34,577 bases of DNA from an uncultured Candidatus Marinamargulisbacteria bacterium (GCA_903910705.1 CAIWAN010000003.1:1-34577), one strand, 5' to 3'. Shown: positions 8,081 through 16,445, counted from the stretch's first letter. The notes: generated by a model not told the origin, from the sequence alone. Translations and numbers: made by a program.

Positions 8081-8881
8081 ATGAAAAAAGTAGCAATTAT
8101 TAGTTTAGTCGCCATGATGGCTGTAGGGTTTGCTTTCGAGCCCAAGTTCGACGGAACACTTTCCTCCGGTATTATGGGTGGGGACAATCAGTCGCTTAAC
8201 AACTGGAAGTCCAGATTAAATGTTAGCGGTAAGATCAGCGATGTATCGTCTGTTTATTATCAGCTAGATCTTCAGGCTAATCCAGCAAGCAAAGCCTTGC
8301 TTTATGTAGACACAAAGGCTTTTGGTCAGTCGTTTAGAGTGGGTACTCAGGTTTTTGGACCAGCTAACCTTTATGCTGGACTCTACCAAGATGCTCCCTT
8401 CTATGCAGCGTTCAAAATTAAATCTGATCCAGGCGTTCAAGTGATGACGAATGTTTCTGGGTATGACGTTTCTGCGATTGTCGCTGGTGGATTCGGAACC
8501 TCAACGTCTAAATTAGGTGTCAAAATTGGAACCACGATTGCGGGTCTTAAATTAGCCGCATACGGAACTCAAGTTGAAGGCACATCAACACTTATTTGTG
8601 AACTTCAGACTAGCCTTTATGGTGCTGATGTTTATGCTCAAGGCAGCGGTGCTGTTATGGCAGCTGGTGGAAGCATGATGGTTCTCCCAGGTGTTATTGG
8701 ATTTGCAAACGGAACGGTTGCAACCGATGGAACAAACATTGATAATTTAGGTGGAAACAATCAACAACTTTATACAGTTGGACTTGGCTTACCCCTTAAT
8801 TCCGATGTGCTTGTTGGTGCAGGCGCGATCTTTGGAAACAATTCCAATAGCTCCATGTTTGGTGTTCAGTTAAAAATTTAA
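8081..8881 (+). CDS. Predicted outer-membrane beta-barrel protein of unknown function
   Basis: I do not recognise the family. The 266-residue product starts with a clear signal peptide (MKKVAIISLVAMMAVGFA, cleavage about residue 18). Alternating polar/hydrophobic, Gly-rich strands follow (for example LYVDTKAFGQSFRVGTQVFG and KLGVKIGTTIAGLKLAAYGT), as in porin-type barrels. It ends FGVQLKI rather than in the classic terminal Phe. A strong SD (AGGAG) precedes the ATG. A good promoter and an excellent terminator make it a single-gene transcript, suggesting an abundant surface protein. The beta-barrel call is inferred from composition only. Confidence 0.6.
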   Translation: MKKVAIISLVAMMAVGFAFEPKFDGTLSSGIMGGDNQSLNNWKSRLNVSGKISDVSSVYYQLDLQANPASKALLYVDTKAFGQSFRVGTQVFGPANLYAGLYQDAPFYAAFKIKSDPGVQVMTNVSGYDVSAIVAGGFGTSTSKLGVKIGTTIAGLKLAAYGTQVEGTSTLICELQTSLYGADVYAQGSGAVMAAGGSMMVLPGVIGFANGTVATDGTNIDNLGGNNQQLYTVGLGLPLNSDVLVGAGAIFGNNSNSSMFGVQLKI

Positions 8882-8901
8882 GCTTCATCGCTTAACTTAA
8901 C

Positions 8902-8929
8902 AAAAAAGGGCGCTTCGGCGCCCTTTTTT
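8902..8929 (+). terminator. Rho-independent terminator
   Basis: Textbook structure: A6, then GGGCGC at 8908-8913, loop TTCG, GCGCCC at 8918-8923, then T6. The A and T runs extend the pairing, so it may also act on transcripts from the opposite direction. Confidence 0.93.
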
Positions 8930-8973
8930 ATTTCTTTCCATAGAATCACCTCGATGAAATAAACTTTTTCCAG

Positions 8974-8979
8974 TATAAT
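8974..8979 (+). promoter_or_regulatory. -10 box of tRNA-Ile promoter
   Basis: A perfect TATAAT ends 10 nt before the mature 5' end of the tRNA. The expected -35 position (8951-8956, TCGATG) matches poorly. Confidence 0.5.
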
Positions 8980-8989
8980 CAAATTATTA

Positions 8990-9065
8990 GGGCCCTTAGC
9001 TCAGTGGTTAGAGCGGCCGGCTCATAACCGGTTGGTCGCTGGTTCAATCCCAGCAGGGCCCACCA
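8990..9065 (+). tRNA. tRNA with CAT anticodon, tRNA-Ile2 type
   Basis: A complete 76-nt tRNA. The acceptor stem GGGCCCT pairs with AGGGCCC. The D-arm is present, the anticodon CAT lies at 9023-9025, the T-loop is GGTTCAATCC, and CCA is encoded at 9063-9065. A CAT anticodon may mean Met, fMet or Ile2. The body, including the TTAGCTCAGTGGTTAGAGC segment and the TTGGTCGCTGGTTCAA region, closely resembles the E. coli AUA-decoding tRNA-Ile2 as I remember it. I therefore infer that C34 is converted to lysidine by TilS. It is not initiator-like. Confidence 0.88.
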
Positions 9066-9192
9066 GGCTTCGCTACGAAACGAAGTAAGTTAGCGGAGAC
9101 TGTCCGGCGTAGTTCGTAGAACGAAGACGGACTATGAAGTAATTGTTTTGGCGTTTCGCATCTACGCCTGGCAGGCCAGTAAATATTATATT
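9066..9192. repeat. REP-like palindromic intergenic sequence
   Basis: No gene is seen. Small palindromes follow one another: CTTCG-8 nt-CGAAG at 9068-9085; TCCG...CGGA enclosing GTTC-GTA-GAAC around 9109-9132; then GCGTTTCGCATCTACGC near 9150. The pattern is that of repetitive extragenic palindromes next to a tRNA gene rather than of coding DNA. Confidence 0.5.
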
Positions 9193-9235
9193 CCTTCCTT
9201 TACCACAGGAAGGTGCCCCTAAAAGGCAGAAGGGT
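9193..9235 (+). repeat. Dispersed repeat, third copy
   Basis: CCTTCCTTTACCACAGGAAGG followed by TGCCCCTAAAAGGC and AGAAGGGT aligns with the copies beside trmB and map. As there, its 3' end is the SD of the next gene, here the glycosyltransferase whose ATG begins 7 nt later. Confidence 0.65.
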
Positions 9236-9242
9236 GAATACT

Positions 9243-9959
9243 ATGAAACTATCGATCGTCGTTCCTGCCTATAACGAAGAAAAGAGTATAGCGGATACGC
9301 TTAAGGGGCTTAAAGCCCAGACCTATAAAGATATCGAGTTGATCGTTGTTGATAACAATAGCAAAGACCGCACCGGCGAGATCGCAAGACAATACACCGA
9401 CCGAGTCTATACCGAAACAACACAAGGCTATATCTATGCGGTGATTCGTGGCTCCAAAGAATCCTCGGGTGAATTGATTACCTTTTGTGATGCGGATACC
9501 GTTTATCCACCTGACTGGGCAGCCCGAATCGTCAAACATTTCTTAGATAATCAGATCGTGGCTGTCTATGGTCCTTGTGGCACCTTTGATACCTCGAAGT
9601 GGGGTAGCATCCTTAATCAGATCGGCTACACAGCCTTCTTAATGGTGTCTAAACTCTTTGGTCTCGATAATACCGCTGGGTTTAACTTTGTTATGCGAAA
9701 AGATGTTTTCGATCAGGTTGGGGGCTATGATCCCGCCTACAAAAAAATGTCACCCGACATCGAATTGGGTAAGCGCCTCAAGAAAAAAGGCAAGATCGTC
9801 CTCGATCCCACGATCGTGGTGGCGTCCTCCGCCCGACGTTTCAAAGAAGGCGGAACCTTTCAGACAACATGGATGTTTGCCAAAGCATGGTGGTCGATGG
9901 TTGTCGGGAAAACACCCAATGTGGACTACAATACCTACAATTCGGGAGTCAAGAAGTGA
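9243..9959 (+). CDS. Family 2 glycosyltransferase
   Basis: A cytoplasmic GT-A-fold enzyme, 238 residues from ATG 9243. The nucleotide-sugar binding start LSIVVPAYNEEKSIADTL, the second acidic site VVDNNSKDRT, the D-x-D motif (FCDADTVYPPDW, ~81-92) and the acceptor/catalytic region GGYDPAYKKMSPDIELGKRL identify the family. Sugar and acceptor cannot be told. A GTG at 9213 in frame would start inside the repeat; AGAAGGG at 9229-9235 instead supports ATG 9243. The stop overlaps the hisS start (GTGA). It is the first gene of a dense operon reaching 15898. Confidence 0.88.
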   Translation: MKLSIVVPAYNEEKSIADTLKGLKAQTYKDIELIVVDNNSKDRTGEIARQYTDRVYTETTQGYIYAVIRGSKESSGELITFCDADTVYPPDWAARIVKHFLDNQIVAVYGPCGTFDTSKWGSILNQIGYTAFLMVSKLFGLDNTAGFNFVMRKDVFDQVGGYDPAYKKMSPDIELGKRLKKKGKIVLDPTIVVASSARRFKEGGTFQTTWMFAKAWWSMVVGKTPNVDYNTYNSGVKK

Positions 9960-11206
9960 AGTATTCGACTCCTCGGGGAACACGAGATATTCTCCCCGAC
10001 GAATCTCACGCTTTGCGTTGGATACAGTCCAAGATCGCCGAACTCTTAACGCTTAATAACTATCAAGAGATCCAAACACCTATCTTTGAGAGCGCTGATC
10101 TTTTCCAACGTGCAGTGGGTGAAACCACTGATATCGTCGAAAAAGAAATGTACATTTTTCAAGATAAAGGCGATCGAACCATGGCCCTTCGTCCCGAAGG
10201 GACAGCCTCGGTTGTTCGTGCCTTTTTACAACACAATGCCATCTTTCAAAAACGTAAAGTCACCAAACTCTTCTATCAAGGCCCGATGTTCCGATACGAG
10301 CGACCGCAAACGGGGCGATATCGTCAGTTCCATCAAATGGGTGTTGAAGCGATTGGATCGGTTTCTCCCTATTTAGACGTCGAAACGATGATGATGGGCG
10401 TCGATATTTTTCAGAAGCTAGGGCTTCAAGATGTCAGTTTAGCCGTCAATTCGGTAGGGTGCGAGGTTTGTCGCCCCGTTATTCGTGAACGCCTAAAACA
10501 ATTTGTCGAATCAATCCTTTCGCAGTTATGTGAAGACTGTCAGAGTCGATTCGACCGTAACCCCCTTCGCATCCTAGACTGCAAGAACCCTACCTGCCAA
10601 ACCTATTTCACTGGGCTTCCTGACATTCAATCCGCACTTTGTCATGATTGCAGTGATCACTTTCTGTCGGTGATGACGTTGCTTGACGAACACCACGTTC
10701 CGCACACGATCGATGCTCACTTGGTTCGAGGTCTCGATTATTATACCAAAACCGTCTTCGAGATCCGCTCTAATGTGCTCGGCGCACAGAACGCGATCTG
10801 TGGGGGAGGGCGATATGATAATTTAATCGCTGAGATGGGGGGACGAAAAACTCCTGCTTTTGGGTATGCGATCGGGATGGATCGCCTATATATGGTTCTT
10901 AAAGAAATTCAAGCGTATTTACCCACACAGCCCGTTTCACGTTTTGTTTTGATCGGGATGGGTTCAAAAGCCAAAGAAAAAGCCTTTCAAACAACACTGC
11001 TTCTCCGACAAAAGGGTATTCAAGCCGAGTTTATGTTTAAAGAAGGTAGCGTCAATGATGGCTTAAAAGAAGCGTTGGCTCAGGGAGCGACTTTCGCCGT
11101 TATTTTGGGCGAACAAGAACTGGAACAAGACTTCTATACGGTTAAGCATCTCAAGGAGAAACGTCAATTTACGGTCAAGACCGTCGAAGAGTTGCTTGTG
11201 CTTTAA
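9956..11206 (+). CDS. hisS: Histidyl-tRNA synthetase
   Basis: Class II synthetase charging tRNA-His; 416 residues with GTG 9956 as start, GGGAG 8 nt upstream. Visible features are PRGTRDILPDE at the N-terminus, motif 2 (GPMFRYERPQTGRYRQFHQ), the histidine-A loop VRGLDYYTKTVFE, and motif 3 (AFGYAIGMDRL). The C-terminal anticodon-binding domain follows (FVLIGMGSKAKEKAF onward). The insertion domain has several cysteines (CEVC, LCEDC, LDCK, CHDC), as in many bacterial HisRS. The start overlaps the glycosyltransferase stop by 4 nt, so the genes are coupled. Confidence 0.96.
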   Translation: MKYSTPRGTRDILPDESHALRWIQSKIAELLTLNNYQEIQTPIFESADLFQRAVGETTDIVEKEMYIFQDKGDRTMALRPEGTASVVRAFLQHNAIFQKRKVTKLFYQGPMFRYERPQTGRYRQFHQMGVEAIGSVSPYLDVETMMMGVDIFQKLGLQDVSLAVNSVGCEVCRPVIRERLKQFVESILSQLCEDCQSRFDRNPLRILDCKNPTCQTYFTGLPDIQSALCHDCSDHFLSVMTLLDEHHVPHTIDAHLVRGLDYYTKTVFEIRSNVLGAQNAICGGGRYDNLIAEMGGRKTPAFGYAIGMDRLYMVLKEIQAYLPTQPVSRFVLIGMGSKAKEKAFQTTLLLRQKGIQAEFMFKEGSVNDGLKEALAQGATFAVILGEQELEQDFYTVKHLKEKRQFTVKTVEELLVL

Positions 11207-11229
11207 AATTGTCAGTGGGGGGATAAAAA

Positions 11230-12102
11230 ATGCTAAAGTGGATGCTAATACTGTTATCAACGGTCTGTGCGTTTTCATTCGTTGAACCGCAATATTCGGG
11301 TGTGTTTGATGTCCGGTATATCAAATCAAATGCAGCGAGTGGAGCCGGACTTTTCTCAATCTCCGATTTTGAATTGTTTGCGAATTTTCCCATCGATCCT
11401 CATCGTCGTTTGGTCTATGAAACCCATCTGGCTAGCAACAATATAGAATGGGCTCAACAGTTTTATTTTGATATCGATCCTATATCCCTGCCGGGTAGTT
11501 TTCGTTTGGGTCGTTTCAATCTGCCGTTTGGTCAAGAACCAGGAAGACTGAAAGATAGAGCCTTTATGGCAAATCGTGTCATTTATGATATTCCCTCGCT
11601 TATTCCTAAATCCGAGACTGGGGTTGGCTATTTTCATAACACGCGCCCTTTTTCGGTTGATTTATTTTTCGTCAATGCCAATGATGGAACAGCCAAGACT
11701 ACGGGGGGCGACTTGCGGTTTCTGATCAAAGATACGCTCGACGCGGGCTTTTCGATGATGTGGGCTGATTCTCTTTTTCTTGCTGGAACGGATTATCATT
11801 TTCCCTTAGGGCCTTTCGATTTCTCCGCCGATTATCAGCTGGTTTCGGGTCGGTCATCAGGGGTTCCAATCGAAGGAAATGGTGCCTCTGGTCAAGTGTT
11901 GATTAACATCGACAAGTCAATGGCCATCGGGAGTCAATATTCTGTTTATAACAAAAACGATTCACCCAAAAGCAGTCGACTCTTATTCAATACGACTCTT
12001 CGTTTGAGTTATGATCTAACCATTCGGCTTGAATACATGATCGATCATCTTCTGGGAGTCGATGATAACGTGTTTCAAGCTCAGTGGATGGTCGCTTTAT
12101 AG
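11230..12102 (+). CDS. Predicted outer-membrane porin-like protein
   Basis: 290 residues. A signal peptide (MLKWMLILLSTVCAFSF) is followed by amphipathic strands and aromatic girdle residues. FRLGRFNLPFGQEPGRL recalls phosphate-selective (OprO/P-like) and related porins, but I cannot assign a substrate. The last strands (RLSYDLTIRLEYMIDHLL, then FQAQWMVAL) fit barrel closure. The SD is a G-run at 11217-11222. The gene lies 23 nt after hisS. Its stop overlaps the GTG of the cheW-like gene (TAGTG), so an envelope protein, a translation enzyme and a chemotaxis adaptor appear to share one transcript. Confidence 0.65.
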   Translation: MLKWMLILLSTVCAFSFVEPQYSGVFDVRYIKSNAASGAGLFSISDFELFANFPIDPHRRLVYETHLASNNIEWAQQFYFDIDPISLPGSFRLGRFNLPFGQEPGRLKDRAFMANRVIYDIPSLIPKSETGVGYFHNTRPFSVDLFFVNANDGTAKTTGGDLRFLIKDTLDAGFSMMWADSLFLAGTDYHFPLGPFDFSADYQLVSGRSSGVPIEGNGASGQVLINIDKSMAIGSQYSVYNKNDSPKSSRLLFNTTLRLSYDLTIRLEYMIDHLLGVDDNVFQAQWMVAL

Positions 12103-12566
12103 TGAGTGAGATTTCTCAATATGTTGTGGCGCGGATTCAGGAAGAGTTGTTTGCATTAAATATTCGATATGTCCAAGAGATCCTTAAACAACCTGATATT
12201 ACAAAAGTACCCACCAAGGTTCCCTATTTACTGGGATTGATCAAGCTTCGTAATCAAGCTGTTCCGCTCATAAATGTTAGAAAAAAGTTTTATAACACCG
12301 ATGAGCTTGTTCATTCGCCGGTGGTCATCATCATTCAGGATGCACATCTTAATAAATTAGTGGGATTGTTGGTGGATGAAGTCGAGGAGATCGCGTCGAT
12401 TCCCAGTGATTCGATCGACCATCCGATCCTGTTTTCAGGCCGAGATGGCGAAGAGTCCGTTTCGGGTGTGGCCAATTTGAATTCAGGCCTTGTCATTATT
12501 TTGAATGATGAAAAACTCTTTTCCGATCTTGATTATAAAGCGTTTGAAACGATCACCAAACCTTGA
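12102..12566 (+). CDS. CheW-like chemotaxis coupling protein
   Basis: A 154-residue single CheW domain, the adaptor joining methyl-accepting receptors to CheA kinase. Typical segments are the ALNIRYVQEILKQPDITKVP strand pair, YLLGLIKLRNQAVPLINVRKKF (the family's GxxxxRGxxxPVxDL region) and GLLVDEVEEIASIP. I chose GTG 12102, overlapping the previous stop. ATG 12084 would lengthen the overlap without a better SD. No cheA or receptor gene is in the window. It could serve the MotAB/FliG-like motor encoded 5.5 kb downstream, but that link is only inference. Confidence 0.85.
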   Translation: MSEISQYVVARIQEELFALNIRYVQEILKQPDITKVPTKVPYLLGLIKLRNQAVPLINVRKKFYNTDELVHSPVVIIIQDAHLNKLVGLLVDEVEEIASIPSDSIDHPILFSGRDGEESVSGVANLNSGLVIILNDEKLFSDLDYKAFETITKP

Positions 12567-12567
12567 A

Positions 12568-13719
12568 ATGAATACGCCTGACCTCTTTTCGTCTGCTGGA
12601 GCAGAGAAAAAGTTCTATACTTCGCCACTCGCTCATCGGATGCGTCCGCTCAACTTAGATGAATTCGCGGGACAGGAACATCTGCTTTCAAAAGGGAAAT
12701 TGTTGCGCCGCCTCATTGAGTCCGATCAAATCCAATCTGTTATCTTTTTTGGTCCACCGGGTACAGGCAAAACAACTTTAGCTCGAATTATCGCGAGTCA
12801 AACGCAAAGTCGCTTTGTTCCCCTTAATGCAGTAGAAGCAAAAACGGCCGATGTCCGCACCGTTATCGAGGAAGCCAAGAAAACATGGGACTATTATCAA
12901 CAAAAAACGATTCTTTTTGTCGACGAAATTCATCGCTTCAACAAAAGCCAGCAAGACATTTTGCTTAAGGACATCGAAGAAGGGACGATCCATCTTATCG
13001 GGGCTACAACAGCCAACCCCCTCTATTCGCTTAATGCTGCTCTTGTTTCTCGAAGCCGCTTGTTTGAGTTTAAACCCTTATCGGCCGATAACATGGTGGC
13101 GGTTGCCAAGCGTGCACTTGCCGACCCCAAAGGTTTTGGGAATTTAGTCATCAAGATAACTGACGAGCAATTAAGTCAATTGGTCAGAGCGATCGATGGG
13201 GATTTGCGTCAAGTTCTGACGAGCCTCGAGATCGCGGTACGCTCAACACCACCCAATGATGCCGGTACCCTTGTTATCTCATCCGAGACCATCATCGAAT
13301 CAACGGCTCATAAAGCGAGTGCCTACGATGAGAATGAACACTACGATACCATCTCGGCTTTTATTAAGTCGATGCGAGCGGGATTGGCACAAGATGCGTT
13401 GCATTATTTTGCTCGGATGATTACTGCCGGCGAGGATCCGTTGTTTATTGCAAGACGCATGGTGATTTTTGCAAGTGAAGATATCGGCCTTGCTGATCCA
13501 GTCGCCTTAAACATCGCCTCGTTAGCTTATCGGGCGGTTGAGACTATTGGCTTGCCCGAAGCGCGGATCAATCTAGGGCATGCCGTCGTCTACTTATGTC
13601 GTGCGAATAAAAGTCGAGAAGCCTACGATTTGACCGAAGTCGCGCTTAAGGATGTCAAGGAGAATCCCAATCGTCCAATTCCGAATCATCTTCGCAATTA
13701 CACAATTCCTGAGGTATAA
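12568..13719 (+). CDS. rarA: RarA/MgsA recombination-factor AAA+ ATPase
   Basis: A replication-associated AAA+ ATPase acting at stalled forks, 383 residues. Walker A is GPPGTGKT (62-69), Walker B ILFVDE (115-120) with sensor 1 at IGATTANP, and the arginine-finger region SRSRLFEFKPL. The C-terminal tetramerisation region includes SIRSMRAGL-like FIKSMRAGLAQDAL and MVIFASEDIGLADP, diagnostic of the family. ATG 12568 begins 1 nt after the cheW stop; the in-frame ATG at 12505 would overlap cheW by 62 nt. The stop overlaps the next start (TAATG). Confidence 0.94.
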   Translation: MNTPDLFSSAGAEKKFYTSPLAHRMRPLNLDEFAGQEHLLSKGKLLRRLIESDQIQSVIFFGPPGTGKTTLARIIASQTQSRFVPLNAVEAKTADVRTVIEEAKKTWDYYQQKTILFVDEIHRFNKSQQDILLKDIEEGTIHLIGATTANPLYSLNAALVSRSRLFEFKPLSADNMVAVAKRALADPKGFGNLVIKITDEQLSQLVRAIDGDLRQVLTSLEIAVRSTPPNDAGTLVISSETIIESTAHKASAYDENEHYDTISAFIKSMRAGLAQDALHYFARMITAGEDPLFIARRMVIFASEDIGLADPVALNIASLAYRAVETIGLPEARINLGHAVVYLCRANKSREAYDLTEVALKDVKENPNRPIPNHLRNYTIPEV

Positions 13720-14813
13720 TGAGCCTGATGGCTAGAAAGTACGCACTTCCTGATTGGTTCTTTTTTGGCCTTTTGGTGTTAATCTCGCTTATTTTCCTTA
13801 AAATCATTGCTTGGTTTATCGTCGATATTGTCTTAGCGATCGTCCTCACTCATCTCTTTTATCGCATCTACAAAGGGCTTCAGTCAAAATTAAATTTCTT
13901 TGAGCCGGCCGCAGCCATCACCTGTGTATTGATCAGCTTAGTATTGGTGGTTATCCCCTTGATTGTTCTTAGCTTGCTTCTCTACAAAGAGGCGGCTCAT
14001 CTCTATGTGCTGATAAAAACTAACTGGGCCTACATTGAACGATGGTGGTCGATCGAACACTGGGAAAACCTTCATCTGCAGCTTCCCTTGGTCGGAAATG
14101 TCTCTGATTTGCTTCGTCAGGTTCAGTTCGAGGATCAAGTCACCAAGATCATGAATGGGTTAAGTCATTTTTTGCTAACCTCTTTTGAGCGGATGTTCGT
14201 CGATTTTTCGCTAACGATGCTCCATCTATTGATTACCCTTATTCTGCATTTTTTCTTCTTGCTTGATGGCGAAAAGTTCATTCAGCGCATCCAAGAACTC
14301 TCCCCGTTAAAAAAACATGACGAGGAAGAACTGTTTTCTGAGGTAACACGCATGGTTGATGCGACTCTTATCGGAACGGTCATTATCGCTATTATCGAGG
14401 GGACGCTAGGTGGTTTTCTTTTTTGGGTGTATGGGTTGCCCTCACCGCTTTTTTGGGGGGTCTTGATGATCGCGTTTTCGATCATTCCCATTTTGGGTAT
14501 TCATGGGATCATTTTCCCTGCTATCGTCTATCTGTTTATATCTGGACATTGGATCATGGCCATTTCTTTGTTTTTCATCTCTCACGGTTGCACCACCATG
14601 ACTCAACACTATTTGCGTCCTACCTTGATCGGAAAGCGGGGAGGGGTTCATCCGGGGATCATCCTGCTGAGCATGCTCGGCGGCATCGCGTGGCTTGGGG
14701 TTGCGGGTTTCTTGATCGGCCCGATCATTGCCTCCCTTTTTGTTAGTATCTGGAACCAATTCGGTCGACACTATCATATCGAGATCGATTTATGGGGACG
14801 GGGTAAAGCGTGA
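13719..14813 (+). CDS. AI-2E transporter family (PerM/TqsA-like) membrane protein 1
   Basis: A 364-residue polytopic inner-membrane protein with about eight hydrophobic helices. The family pattern is two N-terminal helices, a soluble segment (~85-135), then a C-terminal helical block ending LGGIAWLGVAGFLIGPIIASLF. The loop QHYLRPTLIGKRGGVHPGII is characteristic. Members are variously reported as AI-2 exporters, Na+/H+ antiporters or permeases, so the substrate is open. It starts within the rarA stop and ends overlapping its paralogue by 4 nt. Confidence 0.85.
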   Translation: MSLMARKYALPDWFFFGLLVLISLIFLKIIAWFIVDIVLAIVLTHLFYRIYKGLQSKLNFFEPAAAITCVLISLVLVVIPLIVLSLLLYKEAAHLYVLIKTNWAYIERWWSIEHWENLHLQLPLVGNVSDLLRQVQFEDQVTKIMNGLSHFLLTSFERMFVDFSLTMLHLLITLILHFFFLLDGEKFIQRIQELSPLKKHDEEELFSEVTRMVDATLIGTVIIAIIEGTLGGFLFWVYGLPSPLFWGVLMIAFSIIPILGIHGIIFPAIVYLFISGHWIMAISLFFISHGCTTMTQHYLRPTLIGKRGGVHPGIILLSMLGGIAWLGVAGFLIGPIIASLFVSIWNQFGRHYHIEIDLWGRGKA

Positions 14814-15898
14814 AGCGTTTCGGCCTTCCGGACTGGTTTTTTATTTCTGCTCTCATTCTGCTAACCGTTTTGTTTTTTAATATGATCGCTTGGATCATGG
14901 TCGACATCATTATGGCGGTCGTTTTAGCGTACCTTTGCCACGCTTTGTTTAAGTTTTTGACAGCTAAATGGCGATTCCCCAACGGGTTGGCGTCATTGTT
15001 CTGTGTTATGGCTACGCTTGTGGGTATCGTGATCCCTGTGTTTCTTATTGGCATGTTGGTCTATTCAGAACTTTTTCATTTTGGTCTGTGGATGAAAACA
15101 AATTGGACTTTAGTTCAAAGTTGGTTCTCTCTTGCCTATTGGGATCGGCTTTATGGTGATACGACTTGGTGGAAAACCCTTAGCGCTCTTTTAGTTCAAG
15201 TTAATGTTGGCGATCAATTGGTCCGCTTGCTTGCGTCGGGTAGTCAAGGTGCGCTTCGAATGATGAATCGAGTTGTTGTCGAATCAGGGGTTGGTGTTTT
15301 TCATATTATCATTGTCATGATCCTTCAGTTCTTTATGGTCAAAGATCAAGCTGCTCTGATCAGTTATATTCAGAAACTTTCGCCCCTGCGTGTTTCGGAC
15401 GAGCATGAGCTTTTCTCAGAGACAGCCCGAATTGTGGATGCGACGATCTACGGAACGCTTGTCTTGGGTTTAGTCGAAGGGTTTTTTGGCGGGACTTTAT
15501 TCTTTCTTTTTGGCTTGCCTTCGCCCATTTTTTGGTCGGTTGTCATGATGCTTTTCTCGATTATTCCTTTTATCGGCATTCAAGCCGTTATTATCCCTGC
15601 GGTGATTATTCTTTTCCTTAATGGGCTATGGCTAAAGGCCCTGATACTCCTTGTGCTTGCTCAGCTTGGGTCGCTCTTTACTCAACAGTATTTGCGCCCT
15701 TATCTAATCGGGACAAGAGGGGGCATGAATCCAGGGATGGTGCTTGTGTGTATTTTGGGTGGGTTCTCGGGGTTTGGTCTATTGGGTTTTATTATGGGGC
15801 CGATCATTGGCTCGCTAGTGGTCAGCATGTGGAATCAGTTCGCTCGACATTACAGCAGTGAGATCGATGCATGGGGTCGTGGAAAGCAACTGAAATAA
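14810..15898 (+). CDS. AI-2E transporter family membrane protein 2 (tandem paralogue)
   Basis: A 362-residue paralogue of the preceding gene. The two share KRFGLPDWFF/KYALPDWFF starts, the SPL-x-x-x-x-E-ELFSE-x-x-R-x-VDAT segment, QQYLRPYLIGTRGGMNPGM and LGGFSGFGLLGFIMGPIIGSL. They are moderately diverged, so the duplication is not recent. It starts at GTG 14810 inside the GTGA overlap with its neighbour. The pair may form a hetero-oligomer; that is inference. It is the last gene of the long operon. Confidence 0.84.
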   Translation: MKRFGLPDWFFISALILLTVLFFNMIAWIMVDIIMAVVLAYLCHALFKFLTAKWRFPNGLASLFCVMATLVGIVIPVFLIGMLVYSELFHFGLWMKTNWTLVQSWFSLAYWDRLYGDTTWWKTLSALLVQVNVGDQLVRLLASGSQGALRMMNRVVVESGVGVFHIIIVMILQFFMVKDQAALISYIQKLSPLRVSDEHELFSETARIVDATIYGTLVLGLVEGFFGGTLFFLFGLPSPIFWSVVMMLFSIIPFIGIQAVIIPAVIILFLNGLWLKALILLVLAQLGSLFTQQYLRPYLIGTRGGMNPGMVLVCILGGFSGFGLLGFIMGPIIGSLVVSMWNQFARHYSSEIDAWGRGKQLK

Positions 15899-15927
15899 TT
15901 GGCGTCAATGTGCGATATATTTATATC

Positions 15928-16290
15928 ATGATGAAAAATAAAGTCATCTCGAGTGGCAAGAGTTATGCCATTTTTCTATCTCAAATGACAAAGGATCTTG
16001 TTTCGACCATTTTTGCTAGTAAAGTCGATTTGCGAAAGATCGATCAAAAATTGCGTCAAGGCGCCAATCCCAATGTTATTATTGATGCCGAAGGCAACAC
16101 CCTTTTGTTAGCGGTGATCGGGGATCTTCAATTAAAAAAGAAAAAAGACATTATTAAGCGGCTGATCCGTTCTAAAGCCGATTCGTCAAAATGTAATTAT
16201 CTCGGCGTTTCGCCCCTTCAATTAGCTAAAGATCTCAATGATGAACAGGTGATAGCGCTTCTTCTTTCTCTCGGTTCAAAGACCGACTAA
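15928..16290 (+). CDS. Small ankyrin-repeat protein
   Basis: About 120 residues with at least two ankyrin-like units: GANPNVIIDAEGNTLLLAVI and the following KADSSKCNYLGVSPLQLAKD/LNDEQVIALLLSLG. It has no signal peptide or TM helix, so it is a probable cytoplasmic protein-interaction module. The start is uncertain: ATG 15928 or 15931 lacks a clear SD, and the frame stays open upstream to 15871, overlapping the AI-2E gene. The partner is unknown. Confidence 0.6.
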   Translation: MMKNKVISSGKSYAIFLSQMTKDLVSTIFASKVDLRKIDQKLRQGANPNVIIDAEGNTLLLAVIGDLQLKKKKDIIKRLIRSKADSSKCNYLGVSPLQLAKDLNDEQVIALLLSLGSKTD

Positions 16291-16358
16291 AGAACCATAA
16301 AAATAGAGTATATAAACTCTGCAACAAATCCGATTCCCGTCCGATAAATTAGTATAAA

Positions 16359-16419
16359 GCAATGATACTGATGGCCGGTGTACCCCCCCAAACCCCCACA
16401 CTACCATCAGTATCATTGC
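16359..16419. repeat. Large inverted repeat with C-rich loop
   Basis: GCAATGATACTGATGG at 16359-16374 is perfectly complementary to CCATCAGTATCATTGC at 16404-16419. An inner GTGT/ACAC pairing extends the structure. The loop contains C7-A3-C5. It has no terminating T-tract. It lies just upstream of a tiny secreted-peptide gene. Role unknown: RNA structure, protein site or mini-element end. Confidence 0.8.
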
Positions 16420-16445
16420 AAACGAAAAAAAAGGGGATGAATTCA

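Noticed and set aside
8990-9065. tRNA read as tRNA-Met because of its CAT anticodon
   Set aside because: Body sequence resembles tRNA-Ile2 and not initiator or elongator tRNA-Met; Met cannot be excluded without a classifier.
9066-9192. Small pseudogene after the tRNA
   Set aside because: Successive short palindromes and no recognisable protein similarity indicate an extragenic repeat instead.
16362-16445. Coding extension of the small secreted peptide through the hairpin
   Set aside because: The frame is open only by chance over a C-run palindrome; the SD and signal peptide support ATG 16446.
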